Assembly (NCBI RefSeq): GCF_003814745.1
Contig: NZ_RKRD01000001.1
Coordinates: forward strand, 1,984,001-2,048,000
DNA from: Hydrogenoanaerobacterium saccharovorans
GTDB taxonomy: Bacteria; Bacillota; Clostridia; Oscillospirales; Ruminococcaceae
Direction: 5' to 3'
Length of the DNA: 64,000 nucleotides
The notes under the pieces were generated by a model. It saw only the letters and a list, made by a program, of their open reading frames with translations. It was not told the DNA's origin and ran no database searches. The position numbers and the translations under genes are program-made. Shown one piece after another: positions 36,064 to 45,102 of the stretch (its first letter is position 1; each line of letters opens with the position of its first letter).

Positions 36064-37437
36064 ATGGAAACGACAAGCAAACCTGAATTAGAGGAAAAAC
36101 ATGAAAAAAAACATACGATGATCTCGGGCAACCCCACCCGGGCAATTATAACCTTTGCCATCCCAATGATATTGGGCAACATCTTTCAACAGCTTTACAA
36201 TACAGCCGATGCCGTAATTGTCGGGCAGTTTATCGGTGAAAATGCATTGGCATCGGTAGGCGTGGCAAACCCGATTATGTCTATTGTTATCTTTTTTATT
36301 TTTGGCATTTGCGTGGGCATGTCGGTGCTGATGGCTCAGCTTTACGGCGCAAAAGATTACAGCGGCTTTAAAAAAGAAGCTTCCACTTCGCTGATAGCAG
36401 GGCTTGTGTTTACGGTTGTACTTTCGGTGTTGTGCTGCATACTTTCCAAACCAATACTTGTTCTTACCAAAACCCCCGCCGAAATACTAAATGATGCTGA
36501 CCTCTACCTTAAAATTATATTTATCGGGCTGATATTCTCGTTTTTATACAACTATTACTCGGCAGCACTTCGTGCCATTGGGGATTCGAAAACTCCCTTT
36601 TTGTTTTTACTGCTGTCTTCGGTACTAAACGTGGTGTTGGATATCTTTTTCATCAAAGTATTGCACACCGGTGTAGAAGGGGCTGCAATCGCAACGGTAA
36701 TATCGCAGGCAGTTTCATCTATACTTTGTGTCATTTATGTATACCGAAAAATACCCCTTTTGGCACTAAAACGAAACGAGTTTATTTTTGAAAAAAGCAT
36801 CCTTGTTAAAACTATCAACTACAGCTGGGTATCAGCGGTACAGCAAACATTTTTGTATGTAGGCAGGCTGTTGGTGCAAGGTGCAGTAAATCCGTTCGGC
36901 ACCAGTGTAATTGCAGCTTACAACGCTGCAACCCGCGTAGAGGGGTTTGTGCTTGCCCCGTTTGACAGCATGTCTGCCTCAACTTCAACCTATTGTGCTC
37001 AAAATATGGGGGCAGGGCTGAATCACCGTATGAAAAGCGGTTACAAAATCTGTACTGTTATCAATGTAATTTACTCTTTGGTTGCTTGCGCGGTGCTCTT
37101 CTTTTTCTCACCGCAAATTATGGCATTGTTTGTAAACGCCAACGAATCCGCCTCGGTTATCACTGTAGGATGCGAGTATTTGCAGCTGATGGCTTTCTTC
37201 TATATCCTTGCAGGTATGACTTACATTATGCAGGGCTTTTTCCGCGGGGTAGGTAAACTGAAAATTACTATGATTACCACCGGCTCGCAGATTTTGATAC
37301 GAGTGATTTTATCTTACATTTTGGTACCCAAGTTTGGTGTAAGCGGTGTGTGTTACGCAACACTGGTTGGCTGGATATTTATGTTCTTGTTTGAAGGTAC
37401 TTGTGCCAAACAGTACTTTAAACAAATTAATGCATAG
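36064..37437 (+). CDS. MATE family efflux transporter
   Basis: A 457-residue protein with about twelve membrane helices. The first half starts after a charged tail with GNPTRAIITFAIPMILGNIFQQLYNTADAVIVGQFIG, the MATE signature, and the duplicated half begins near residue 230. It would export drugs or metabolites using a Na+ or H+ gradient. ATG 36064 is preferred over one eleven codons upstream, because the purine-rich AGGAAAAGAGAA precedes it. Divergent from a LysR regulator. Confidence 0.92.
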   Translation: METTSKPELEEKHEKKHTMISGNPTRAIITFAIPMILGNIFQQLYNTADAVIVGQFIGENALASVGVANPIMSIVIFFIFGICVGMSVLMAQLYGAKDYSGFKKEASTSLIAGLVFTVVLSVLCCILSKPILVLTKTPAEILNDADLYLKIIFIGLIFSFLYNYYSAALRAIGDSKTPFLFLLLSSVLNVVLDIFFIKVLHTGVEGAAIATVISQAVSSILCVIYVYRKIPLLALKRNEFIFEKSILVKTINYSWVSAVQQTFLYVGRLLVQGAVNPFGTSVIAAYNAATRVEGFVLAPFDSMSASTSTYCAQNMGAGLNHRMKSGYKICTVINVIYSLVACAVLFFFSPQIMALFVNANESASVITVGCEYLQLMAFFYILAGMTYIMQGFFRGVGKLKITMITTGSQILIRVILSYILVPKFGVSGVCYATLVGWIFMFLFEGTCAKQYFKQINA

Positions 37438-37448
37438 GCGCCCCCCGA

Positions 37449-37524
37449 TGTATAGTTGAATTACACCCCAATTGTTAGACAGTACGATATACTGAATAGC
37501 AATTGGGGTGTTTTTTATGCCGAA
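37449..37524 (+). mobile_element. Possible decayed IS3-like left end
   Basis: TGAATTACACCCCAATTG with TTAGACA, a fold-back partner CAATTGGGGTG, T-run and then ATGCCGAAAGGGAAG resemble the left end of IS3-family elements, where a terminal repeat folds back just before orfA. The putative orfA stops after seven codons and no transposase remains in the next 200 bases. Recognised from pattern only. Confidence 0.3.
37464..37516 (+). terminator. Terminator after MATE gene
   Basis: Arms CACCCCAATTG (37464-37474) and CAATTGGGGTG (37500-37510) followed by TTTTTT. It works as a terminator for the MATE gene whether or not it derives from an insertion sequence. Confidence 0.8.
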
Positions 37525-37659
37525 AGGGAAGGTTTCGTGACAAAAAAGCATTGCACCGATACCAAGTAGGCAACCACCACGTTATTTAAAGATTGGAACG
37601 CATCTTATCCACAGATGGACTGTATATATTAACCAAGTAGCTCCTTAGGGCCGGCAAAT

Positions 37660-37701
37660 AAAAAGGGCTTGCCACCTGCATTTCGCAGACAACAAGCCCT
37701 T
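37660..37701 (-). terminator. Terminator of uracil permease gene
   Basis: Minus strand: AAGGGCTTG (37701-37693) and CAAGCCCTT (37671-37663) with a 21-base loop, then a short T run. It lies about 60 bases after the permease stop. Confidence 0.75.
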
Positions 37702-37761
37702 ATCCATTATAACTATTTATCCAACTGTTTTGGGTTACAATTCATTTCATAGGGAAGTTTT

Positions 37762-39018
37762 TTAGATATGTTCCGGTAGAATTTTATTAACCGCAGCACC
37801 TACAACAACTGCTAGGAACAGACCGGTAAGAGTTATATTGGGAGTAATGGCGACACCGCCCGAAAGTCCAAGACCAATCACCAAAATCAGAGCGACAATA
37901 ATCAAATTGCGGCTGTGCGAAAAGTCGAGGTTCGATTCTGCCAAAGTTCTCATACCAATCGAAGAAATCATACCGTAAAGAAGAATCGATACACCACCTA
38001 AAACAGGTGTAGGAATTGTCATAATAATAGCACCAAATTTGCCGAACAAACCAAGAATGATTGCAAACACTGCGGCAAGCTTTAAAACAAAAGTGCTGTA
38101 ATTTTTTGTGGTTGCCAATACAGCAGTATTTTCGCCGTATGTAGTGTTTGGCGGTGCACCGATAAAGCCAGCAAGAAGAGTTGCCAAGCCATCGCCGAGA
38201 ACGGTGCGATGCAAACCGGGATCTTTAAAAAAGTTTTTGCCTACAACCGAGCCATTGATGGTGATATCACCAATATGCTCCATAAAAGTAACAATGGCTA
38301 CAGGAGCAATGGAAAAAATGACACCCAAATCAAATTTCGGCAATGTAAAAAAATTTGGTGTAACATAAGGGATGTTAATCCATGCTGCGTTTGTAATTGC
38401 GGTAAAATCAACAAAATGTGTTCCGATTGTAAAGTCTAAAATCAGGCATAGAAAATAACCCGATGCAAAGCCCAATAAAATTGGCACCAGCTTAAAAAAG
38501 CCCTTTAAAAAGATGGTGCACACAATAACCACGGTTAAAGAAAATAATGCAACACCAACGGTAACCCAGTCTATACTTGTACCCTGCGGAACAATTAAGC
38601 CGGCGTTGGTTAAAGCGACAGGGGCAAGCGTTAAGCCAATAACTACAATGATGGGGCCTGTTACAACAGGCGGGAACAGCTTAACAATTCTTTCGCTGCC
38701 GATGAGACGAACAAGTGCCGCAAGAAGAATATAAACCACACCGGCTGCCATAATGCCGCCTTGTGCAAGGGGAATGTTGGCAGGATCACCTGCGATGGTT
38801 GCCCCGACAACACCAAGAAAAGCGAAACTTGAGCCTAAAAAAACAGGCACTTTATGTCCTGTAATAAAATGAAATAATAATGTGCCCAAACCGGCGCCAA
38901 TCAGTGCCATAGATGGGTTTAGCCCTGTGATGATGGGTACCAATACAGTTGCACCAAACATGGCAAACAGATGCTGGAAACCTAACAATAGGTTGGTTGC
39001 GGTTAATTTTTTCTCCAT
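37762..39018 (-). CDS. uraA: Uracil permease (NCS2 family)
   Basis: A 418-residue polytopic carrier of the nucleobase-ascorbate family. LLGFQHLFAMFGATVLVPIITGLNPSMAL at the N-terminus and VPVFLGSSFAFLG in the third helix match uracil permeases; the signature region with Glu (TFMEHIGDITINGSVVGKNFFKDPGLHRTVLGDG) and GAPPNTTYGENTAVLATT carries the substrate-contact glutamates. It imports uracil with a proton. It is a single gene with its own terminator; no pyrimidine genes adjoin it. A xanthine substrate is less likely. Confidence 0.88.
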   Translation of the reverse strand: MEKKLTATNLLLGFQHLFAMFGATVLVPIITGLNPSMALIGAGLGTLLFHFITGHKVPVFLGSSFAFLGVVGATIAGDPANIPLAQGGIMAAGVVYILLAALVRLIGSERIVKLFPPVVTGPIIVVIGLTLAPVALTNAGLIVPQGTSIDWVTVGVALFSLTVVIVCTIFLKGFFKLVPILLGFASGYFLCLILDFTIGTHFVDFTAITNAAWINIPYVTPNFFTLPKFDLGVIFSIAPVAIVTFMEHIGDITINGSVVGKNFFKDPGLHRTVLGDGLATLLAGFIGAPPNTTYGENTAVLATTKNYSTFVLKLAAVFAIILGLFGKFGAIIMTIPTPVLGGVSILLYGMISSIGMRTLAESNLDFSHSRNLIIVALILVIGLGLSGGVAITPNITLTGLFLAVVVGAAVNKILPEHI

Positions 39019-39212
39019 ACCAAAGAAACCTCCATAGTTTTGTATTCCTTTTTTGACTCACTTCGAACTATTATAGCATAAAACTGAACTATTTTAAGAA
39101 AAAAATTCATAATTTCGACATTTTTATACATATTTCAAAAAGATTGTAACACCTTACAAATATGGTTTTGGGTGATCCCATTTTTTCAGCCATATTGCAA
39201 GCGAAAATGCTC

Positions 39213-39245
39213 AAAAAAAGAGAGTCTCTTGCAAAAAGACTCTCT
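39213..39245 (-). terminator. Terminator of lipid kinase gene
   Basis: Minus strand: AGAGAGTCT and AGACTCTCT arms with a 9-base loop, followed by TTTTTTT. It directly follows the kinase stop. Confidence 0.85.
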
Positions 39246-39261
39246 AAATATGGATTTTATG

Positions 39262-40221
39262 CTAATTTCCCCCACATCCAGCACAAACTAAGGCAGGAGA
39301 GCAGGCACAATCTTGCATAGGAGCAGCAAAACTGAGTGCGCGCTCAGCAATTTTTACAGAAACACTTTGCACACGCGTGTTCTCACCGTCTACACTCATG
39401 GCAAACGGCTGCGGTGCGGCAATATCTATCTGCCTGCATCGGCGGTATATAATGTAAGGTTGTAGCTGTGCATCTTGCAAATGCATGCCTGCCTTGTATA
39501 CATTTACCAGCTTAACTAAGTTAAAACGCGATACCTTTTTGACAATACATAGGTCAAGCAAACCATCGTTCACCTTTGCCAAGGGGGTGCCTTTGTAGCC
39601 TCCCCCGCAAAAGCGCCCGTTACCGATGGCTGTGAGCAAAAACTCTCCTTCAAATGTCTCATTTCCATCCACCGTAATGCGCAAGTGGGTAGACATCTTG
39701 TTCAGCAAGCTATAAAGCAACGCTAAATTATATGCCATCTGCCCCTTTACAAATGGCAGCATTTTAAATTTTGACATATGCAAAGCAACATTTGCATCAA
39801 ACCCAATATTGCACATGTTCACCCCGTATGCACCGCCGGAAAAGCACAGCAAATCAATTGGCTGTGCTGAAACATTTGCTAAAAATTCCAGCTGCTGAAA
39901 GCACGAGGTTGGCTCAAAATTACGCACAAAATCATTGCCCGAGCCACAAGGCACCGAAGTAACACTGGCATGTACAAAACCTGCTGCCCCGTTTACTACT
40001 TCGTTTAAAGTACCGTCGCCGCCGCAAGCATAAAAGCGAAGTTCTTCTTTTGTACTGCCGCAGATTTTGCGAACATAACGAACCGCATCGCCTACATTTT
40101 TTGTAATATAAATTTCATATCTGTCATTTAAAGCAGCAAATGCCTGTTGTATACGTACTCGCAGACCTTCTGCGGCATTTTTTCTGCCCGCTGCCGGATT
40201 AATGATGAAATAATGCTTCAT
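39262..40221 (-). CDS. Diacylglycerol/lipid kinase family protein
   Basis: A 319-residue protein of the DagK/YegS/BmrU fold with the nucleotide motif INPAAGR at the N-terminus, GGDGTLNEVVNG near residue 70 and PCGSGNDFVRN near 95. It would phosphorylate diacylglycerol or a related lipid at the membrane face using ATP. The C-terminus ends in an unusual cysteine-rich tail (DCACSPALVCAGCGGN), not part of the catalytic fold. Confidence 0.88.
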   Translation of the reverse strand: MKHYFIINPAAGRKNAAEGLRVRIQQAFAALNDRYEIYITKNVGDAVRYVRKICGSTKEELRFYACGGDGTLNEVVNGAAGFVHASVTSVPCGSGNDFVRNFEPTSCFQQLEFLANVSAQPIDLLCFSGGAYGVNMCNIGFDANVALHMSKFKMLPFVKGQMAYNLALLYSLLNKMSTHLRITVDGNETFEGEFLLTAIGNGRFCGGGYKGTPLAKVNDGLLDLCIVKKVSRFNLVKLVNVYKAGMHLQDAQLQPYIIYRRCRQIDIAAPQPFAMSVDGENTRVQSVSVKIAERALSFAAPMQDCACSPALVCAGCGGN

Positions 40222-40422
40222 CTTGCCCCCTACGAAGAAAAGGGCAATCTGCCTATGGCAGACTGCTCTTCTTATATCCTCTATAAAAATATTAGAATTC
40301 TTTTATTTAAATCGGCATCTCATTGAACCGATACCGCCATGTCTGCTTTTTCTACAGTATATCCTTTTTACCGACAATTTTCAAGAGTGTATCTTTGTTA
40401 AATCCTCCAAAACCCAGTAGAT

Positions 40423-41895
40423 TCAATTTCTATACTTATAGACGAGTTTTCGTATTTTAAGTGCGAGTTTTTCGCTCAGTGCCTGCTCCAGCATTCTCCA
40501 TTCCCAGTTTCCTTTCGGTACCGATGGGATATTCATCCTAGCCTCGCTGCCAAGAGCCAAAAAATCTTGCATTTGTACCATGGCAAGCTTTGCACGAGAT
40601 TGGTAGGCGCAGCCAATCATCTTCCAATTCGGTTTATCCGTCCTGCTTATATCCAAATATTTGCGTGCAAAGCGGCGGGTAGAACTCGCACATGCCGCAT
40701 ACCATCCGCAAACAGTATCGTTATCGTGGGTACCGGTATAAACAACCGCGTTGTCGGTGATATAATTGTACGGCAAATAGGGGTTTTTCCAATCGGAATC
40801 AAATGCAAATTGCAGCACCTTCATGCCGGGATAGCCGGAATCTGCAAGCAATTTACGTACACCGTCGGTGAGCAGCCCCAAGTCTTCCGCAATGATTTTG
40901 GGATTATCCAGTTCTTTGTCGATTAGGCGAAACAAATCAATACCAGGGCCTTTTTTCCACTGCCCATTTTCTGCGGTTTTATCGCCGTAAGGGATTGCAT
41001 AGTACTCATCAAATCCGCGAAAATGGTCGAACCGAATGACATCGCACAGCTCGGCTGTATGCCGTACACGCCGTACCCACCAAGCATAACCATCCTGTTT
41101 CATCCCTGCCCAGTTGTAAAGCGGGTTGCCCCAAAGCTGCCCTGTAGCCGAAAATCCGTCGGGCGGCACACCCGCTACATCGGTAGGCAGCCCTTTGGAA
41201 TCAAGCTGAAACAGTTGTTTTCCCGCCCAAACATCCGCACTGTCCATTGCAACATAAATGGGTATATCACCAATGATACCGATACCCTTTTGATTGGCAT
41301 AGGCTTTGAGCGCACACCATTGCCGATGAAAAACATACTGTACAAAACACCAGAATTTTATTTCCTCGGCAAGTTTGCTTTTCCACAGCTGTACAGCCTC
41401 AGGCTCATATAGGCGGATGGATTCTTGCCAAGAATACCATGGCGAGTTGCCAAACTGTTCTTTTAACGCCATATACAATGCATAATCGGTAAGCCAAACC
41501 GCGTGTCGGCTGCAAAAAAGTTCAAAATCCGTTTTGTCGCCTAAAAAGCGGGTATAAGCTTTTTTGAGCAGGTTGTATTTGCCTGCAATTACTTTGTCGT
41601 AATCAACGCGAAGCGGGTTCTCTCCAAAATCAACAGCATCACATTCTTCTTTTGTGAGAAGTCCTTCTTCTATCAGCAGCTCAAGGTCAATAAACAACGG
41701 GTTGCCCGCAAATACAGAATAAGACGAATAGGGCGAGTTGCCCTCACCTGTGGGAGTGGTGGGCAAAATCTGCCAATATTGCTGCCCCGCCTTTATTAAA
41801 AAATCAATGAACTCATATGCACATTTGCCCATTGTGCCAATACCATACTGCGACGGCAGGCTGGTGATATGCAATAAAACTCCGCAGCTACGCAT
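40423..41895 (-). CDS. malQ: 4-alpha-glucanotransferase (amylomaltase)
   Basis: A GH77 enzyme of 490 residues that transfers alpha-1,4-glucan chains between maltodextrins. Visible signatures are RSCGVLLHITSLPSQYGIGTMG at the start, GDIPIYVAMDSADVWA, the catalytic Asp in DVIRFDHFRGFDEYYAIP, Glu in IIAEDLGL and Asp in YTGTHDNDTVCGW. It stands alone; no maltodextrin transporter or phosphorylase adjoins it, so it may serve glycogen turnover. Confidence 0.95.
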   Translation of the reverse strand: MRSCGVLLHITSLPSQYGIGTMGKCAYEFIDFLIKAGQQYWQILPTTPTGEGNSPYSSYSVFAGNPLFIDLELLIEEGLLTKEECDAVDFGENPLRVDYDKVIAGKYNLLKKAYTRFLGDKTDFELFCSRHAVWLTDYALYMALKEQFGNSPWYSWQESIRLYEPEAVQLWKSKLAEEIKFWCFVQYVFHRQWCALKAYANQKGIGIIGDIPIYVAMDSADVWAGKQLFQLDSKGLPTDVAGVPPDGFSATGQLWGNPLYNWAGMKQDGYAWWVRRVRHTAELCDVIRFDHFRGFDEYYAIPYGDKTAENGQWKKGPGIDLFRLIDKELDNPKIIAEDLGLLTDGVRKLLADSGYPGMKVLQFAFDSDWKNPYLPYNYITDNAVVYTGTHDNDTVCGWYAACASSTRRFARKYLDISRTDKPNWKMIGCAYQSRAKLAMVQMQDFLALGSEARMNIPSVPKGNWEWRMLEQALSEKLALKIRKLVYKYRN

Positions 41896-42017
41896 AAAAA
41901 TCTCCTTACAAAGTGATTCGAATATATTGTTTGACTTATGTGTACTTTCATTCTTTTTTCAAATTTAAAATATAAAGTTGGTTAAAGCACATTTATACAA
42001 ATTGTTATTTTAAAGGC

Positions 42018-42800
42018 TTAATAATTTAAGCGTCCGTCTTTTGTAAAAAACGTTTTGTACCCAAGCGTTACAAACATTACCACGGTAAGTGCCGTACTGC
42101 CCAAAATTGCAAGCATAATGCCGATTTGATATTTTATTGCCGTAAGCGGAAAAGTACCCGATAAAATTTGCCCCGTCATCATGCCTGGGAGCGACACAAT
42201 GCCCATAGTAAGCATATTGTTCATCGTGGGTAAAATAGCACTGTCAAATGCGCCGTTGATAATATCGCGCGTTGCACGTGAAGGGGTTGCCCCCAACATC
42301 AGCGAGTTTTCAATAATCGGGCGTTTGTCAACCATATCGCTGCAAAGCCTGTTTGCGCCAAGCGAGATGCCTGTCATGGAGTTGCCGACAATCATACCCG
42401 ATATGGGAATAAAATATTGCGGATGATACCATGGACGCACTTGCAATACGCCAACAATAAAAGTTAAAGCAGTGATGGTAAAACCAAAGACCATAGAAGC
42501 AGCCGTTATTTGCTTAAGAGGCTGCGACATCGTTGTTTTTACACGTTTTAGCGCATTATAAATTGCAAATGCCACCATAACCGCAATCATTACCAGCGTA
42601 AGCCACCAACTGGGTTTTTGAAATACATACATGAGCACATAACCCATAACGGTAAGCTGTACCGTCATGCGTGTGGTGGCAATTAAAATTTGCTTTTCTC
42701 GCTTGATACCGCGTGCTTTAAAAATCACCAAAAGAACCAACACAAATATATAGGCAAACGAAAGCTGAATAACCGATAAATTTATCACCGTATCATTCAT
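42018..42800 (-). CDS. fetB: FetB-like metal ABC exporter permease (UPF0014)
   Basis: A 260-residue membrane protein with about seven helices and family motifs TTRMTVQLTVMGYVLMYVF, GMIVGNSMTGISLGANR and GIVSLPGMMTGQILSG. In E. coli the FetAB pair exports iron and protects against oxidative stress. The gene start overlaps the end of the ATPase gene by four bases (ATGA type), so they form one unit. Confidence 0.9.
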   Translation of the reverse strand: MNDTVINLSVIQLSFAYIFVLVLLVIFKARGIKREKQILIATTRMTVQLTVMGYVLMYVFQKPSWWLTLVMIAVMVAFAIYNALKRVKTTMSQPLKQITAASMVFGFTITALTFIVGVLQVRPWYHPQYFIPISGMIVGNSMTGISLGANRLCSDMVDKRPIIENSLMLGATPSRATRDIINGAFDSAILPTMNNMLTMGIVSLPGMMTGQILSGTFPLTAIKYQIGIMLAILGSTALTVVMFVTLGYKTFFTKDGRLNY

Positions 42801-43429
42801 TGCTGATACCCCCCTGTTCTGCCTGCTTCAAACAGTATGGTGCAATCACGATAATGCTCGGCAATCGCTTGAGAATGTGTTACCATCACCAATTGCTTGT
42901 CCTTCTCTTGTACATAATTGGCAAGGTTGTGAATCACAAAATGCTCTGTTTCTCTATCCAACGCCGCAGATGGCTCATCCAGCAGATAAGTTTCTGCATC
43001 CATGAGCAGTACACGAGCAAGGCACAGCCGCTGCTTTTCACCGCCCGAGAGTTTGCCGCAGGGCTCATCAAGGGGTTTGTTCAAGCCCACGCGTTCCAAG
43101 CTTTGCTTGAGCATCTGTTCCGTTGCAGCCAGCTTTTGAGATAATTCCAGCCCGATTTGTAAATTATCGCGGATATCTCCACTGTAAATAACCGGTGTCT
43201 GCCCAAGCATTACCACACGGCGGCGAAGTTTTACCGCATCCAAAGAAGAAATATCCTCGCCGTTATATAAGATGGTACCTTCATCGGGAGCATTTAAACG
43301 GTTAAGCATACGAAGAAATGTTGTTTTTCCGCTGCCCGATGCACCCATAATGCAGGTTACCTGGCGGTCGATGATCAAATTGGGAATATTGAGAATATTC
43401 ATAAATTTTAGGTTGCTGATTTCAAACAT
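42797..43429 (-). CDS. fetA: FetA-like ABC transporter ATPase
   Basis: A 210-residue ATPase with Walker A GASGSGKTT, Q-loop MLGQTPVIYSG, signature LSGGEKQRLCLAR and Walker B TYLLDEPSAALD, ending with the switch His in MVTHSQ. Short length and coupling to the UPF0014 permease identify it as the FetA partner. Upstream lies the terminator of the putative amidase gene. Confidence 0.9.
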   Translation of the reverse strand: MFEISNLKFMNILNIPNLIIDRQVTCIMGASGSGKTTFLRMLNRLNAPDEGTILYNGEDISSLDAVKLRRRVVMLGQTPVIYSGDIRDNLQIGLELSQKLAATEQMLKQSLERVGLNKPLDEPCGKLSGGEKQRLCLARVLLMDAETYLLDEPSAALDRETEHFVIHNLANYVQEKDKQLVMVTHSQAIAEHYRDCTILFEAGRTGGYQQ

Positions 43430-43481
43430 TGTGTCACCTCATCCTCAAAATCGTTACAGCCTATTATACCATTTTTCAAGA

Positions 43482-43510
43482 AAAAAGCCGAGCCTTTCGG
43501 CTCGGTTTTT
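43482..43510 (-). terminator. Terminator after amidase gene
   Basis: Minus strand: CCGAGCC-GAAA-GGCTCGG followed by TTTTTT. It starts right at the amidase stop and ends before the fetA region. Confidence 0.9.
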
Positions 43511-43511
43511 A

Positions 43512-44039
43512 CTAATCCTCTACGGCTTGTAAGTACCGTACACCTTGAATATGAATAAATCGGATTTTTCTAAAATTGTAGCTGGAAAGAGGACGGCAAT
43601 CACAATCATTGGTATGGGCAGCAATTTGAATGTTGTCAAGCGTTGGGGTGTTATCGACGATGGAAACCACCACAGGGGAATGATGGAATTCGTCTCGGTC
43701 TAAAGCAAGCTGGATTACATCTCCGGGCTGAATCTCATCGATCGTAACTTCTCGCCCGTAGGGGCCTACCCCTTCGTTGGTGGTAAGAAAATTATAAAGG
43801 TACTGTACCCCCGTCCATGCGGGCGCACGGTCATTTACACTGATATAATACCATCCGAATGTTGGCGTATAATTCATAATGCCGCTGCCTGCAAAAATAC
43901 ATTGGGACGCATAATTTGTGCAGTCTCCACCAATATCCTGAAAATCATAATAATTTGGGTTGCGAAAATATGCCCACTGATGTGCGTAAGCCACAGCTTT
44001 TTCTCGATCATAAGAAAATTCACGCATTTCGTATCTCAT
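43512..44039 (-). CDS. Putative amidase-domain protein (PF12671 type)
   Basis: A 175-residue protein that is all domain, with no signal peptide. FSYDREKAVAYAHQWA at the N-terminus, the Cys in GGDCTNYASQCIFAG and the His in DEFHHSPVVVS match the putative Cys-His amidase fold often fused to spore or wall proteins in Clostridia. Without an export signal it may act in the mother cell or be released on lysis (inference). GAAAGGA lies upstream of the ATG. Confidence 0.8.
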   Translation of the reverse strand: MRYEMREFSYDREKAVAYAHQWAYFRNPNYYDFQDIGGDCTNYASQCIFAGSGIMNYTPTFGWYYISVNDRAPAWTGVQYLYNFLTTNEGVGPYGREVTIDEIQPGDVIQLALDRDEFHHSPVVVSIVDNTPTLDNIQIAAHTNDCDCRPLSSYNFRKIRFIHIQGVRYLQAVED

Positions 44040-44117
44040 AAGATCGTGTTCCTTTCAAAAGAATTGCTCACTCATAGAATATGCCGCCTTAACACTCGGC
44101 GTTCTCGATTTTTTGTG

Positions 44118-44146
44118 TTGACTTTTCGTATTTCATCTGCTATGAT
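44118..44146 (+). promoter_or_regulatory. Promoter of T-box transcript
   Basis: TTGACT (44118-44123), 17-base spacer, TATGAT (44141-44146). The transcript would start near 44153, just ahead of the T-box leader. Confidence 0.85.
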
Positions 44147-44159
44147 GAATAAAAATTAA

Positions 44160-44440
44160 TGATATGAGCAAAAGCGTTGACAAGGAGGAGTACATACTCA
44201 CCCGCAGCACAGAGAGAAGATGGTTGGTGAAAATCTTCGTAAGGGAAGTATGGAAGTAGCCTTTGAGCTTTGAACCGAACAATGATTAGTAGGCTTCAAC
44301 GGAATTTCCGCCGTTATCAGGAAAGCAATATCGGATTTAATTTCCCGTATTGGCAAAGTGCAGAGAGTAATCTCTGAATTTAGGTGGTACCACGAACGGA
44401 TAGTTCGCCCTAAGCAATATGCTTAAGGCGGGCTTTTTTT
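44160..44440 (+). promoter_or_regulatory. T-box riboswitch, probable tRNA-Val specificity
   Basis: Canonical T-box layout. Stem I has AGTA (44189-44192), helix CATACT (44193-44198) with AGTATG (44247-44252), AGAGAG and GGTTGGTGA loops, then GAA and the specifier position GTA (44256-44258), followed by GCCTTTGAGC. The antiterminator box AGGTGGTACCACG lies at 44381-44393, and its TGGT bulge fits a tRNA with discriminator A. The terminator stem CGCCCTAAGCA/TGCTTAAGGCG (44406-44430) ends in TTTTTTT. GTA reads valine; the neighbouring GCC (alanine) is the main alternative. It controls a cupin regulator and an acyl-CoA synthetase, not a tRNA synthetase. Confidence 0.9.
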
Positions 44441-44460
44441 AATTTGAAAGGATGGTATGC

Positions 44461-45012
44461 ATGGAACAAAAGATTAAAGAGCTAACCGACCGCATTAGAG
44501 AACTGCGTGAGGTTTGCGGTTACAGTGTTGAGCAGTTAGCACACGAGCTAAACATTGACGTAGCCACATATCTCAGCTACGAAAATGATGGAATTAATAT
44601 CCCCATTAACATTATTTTTCAAATAGCAAACAAATTCGGCGTTGACTTTAACGAGCTGCTTACCGGTGAAGCAGGCAAACTTGATACCTACCACGTGGTA
44701 AGAGCAGGTGAAGGTAAAAATGCCGACCGTTACCCCGGTTATCACTTTAAAGATTTGGCATACCGGTACAGCCGCAAAATTATGCAGCCTCTTTTGGTAA
44801 CGCTTGACCCGTCAGACGATATTGCTGATTTGGTTACGCACAGTGGGCAAGAGTTTAATATGGTGCTTACCGGTACGGTTAAGGTAACGTTCGACAAAAA
44901 AGAGATTATCTTGCATGCAGGCGATACCATCTACTTTAATCCGCGCCATCCGCACGGTCAATCTTGCGTGGGGAGTGAGCCGGCTACCTTTCTCACCGTA
45001 ATTGCAGAATAA
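44461..45012 (+). CDS. XRE-family regulator with cupin sensor domain
   Basis: A 183-residue protein with an N-terminal helix-turn-helix (YSVEQLAHELNIDVATYLSYENDG) and a C-terminal cupin_2 domain from about residue 105 (EFNMVLTGTVKVTF, HAGDTIYFNPRHPHGQ). Cupin regulators of this shape often sense a small acid or CoA-linked metabolite. ATG 44461 is nine bases from AAAGG; an ATG at 44452 overlaps that site. It directly follows the T-box and is 90 bases upstream of the synthetase, so both belong to one transcript. Confidence 0.88.
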   Translation: MEQKIKELTDRIRELREVCGYSVEQLAHELNIDVATYLSYENDGINIPINIIFQIANKFGVDFNELLTGEAGKLDTYHVVRAGEGKNADRYPGYHFKDLAYRYSRKIMQPLLVTLDPSDDIADLVTHSGQEFNMVLTGTVKVTFDKKEIILHAGDTIYFNPRHPHGQSCVGSEPATFLTVIAE

Positions 45013-45102
45013 ACAGGTTTACTGCTGTAAAATTTGATGTTCTATCGAAGTGCAATTTAGCAGGCAATGCATGAAATCTAATAAACAGGGAGAATCCGAA
45101 CG

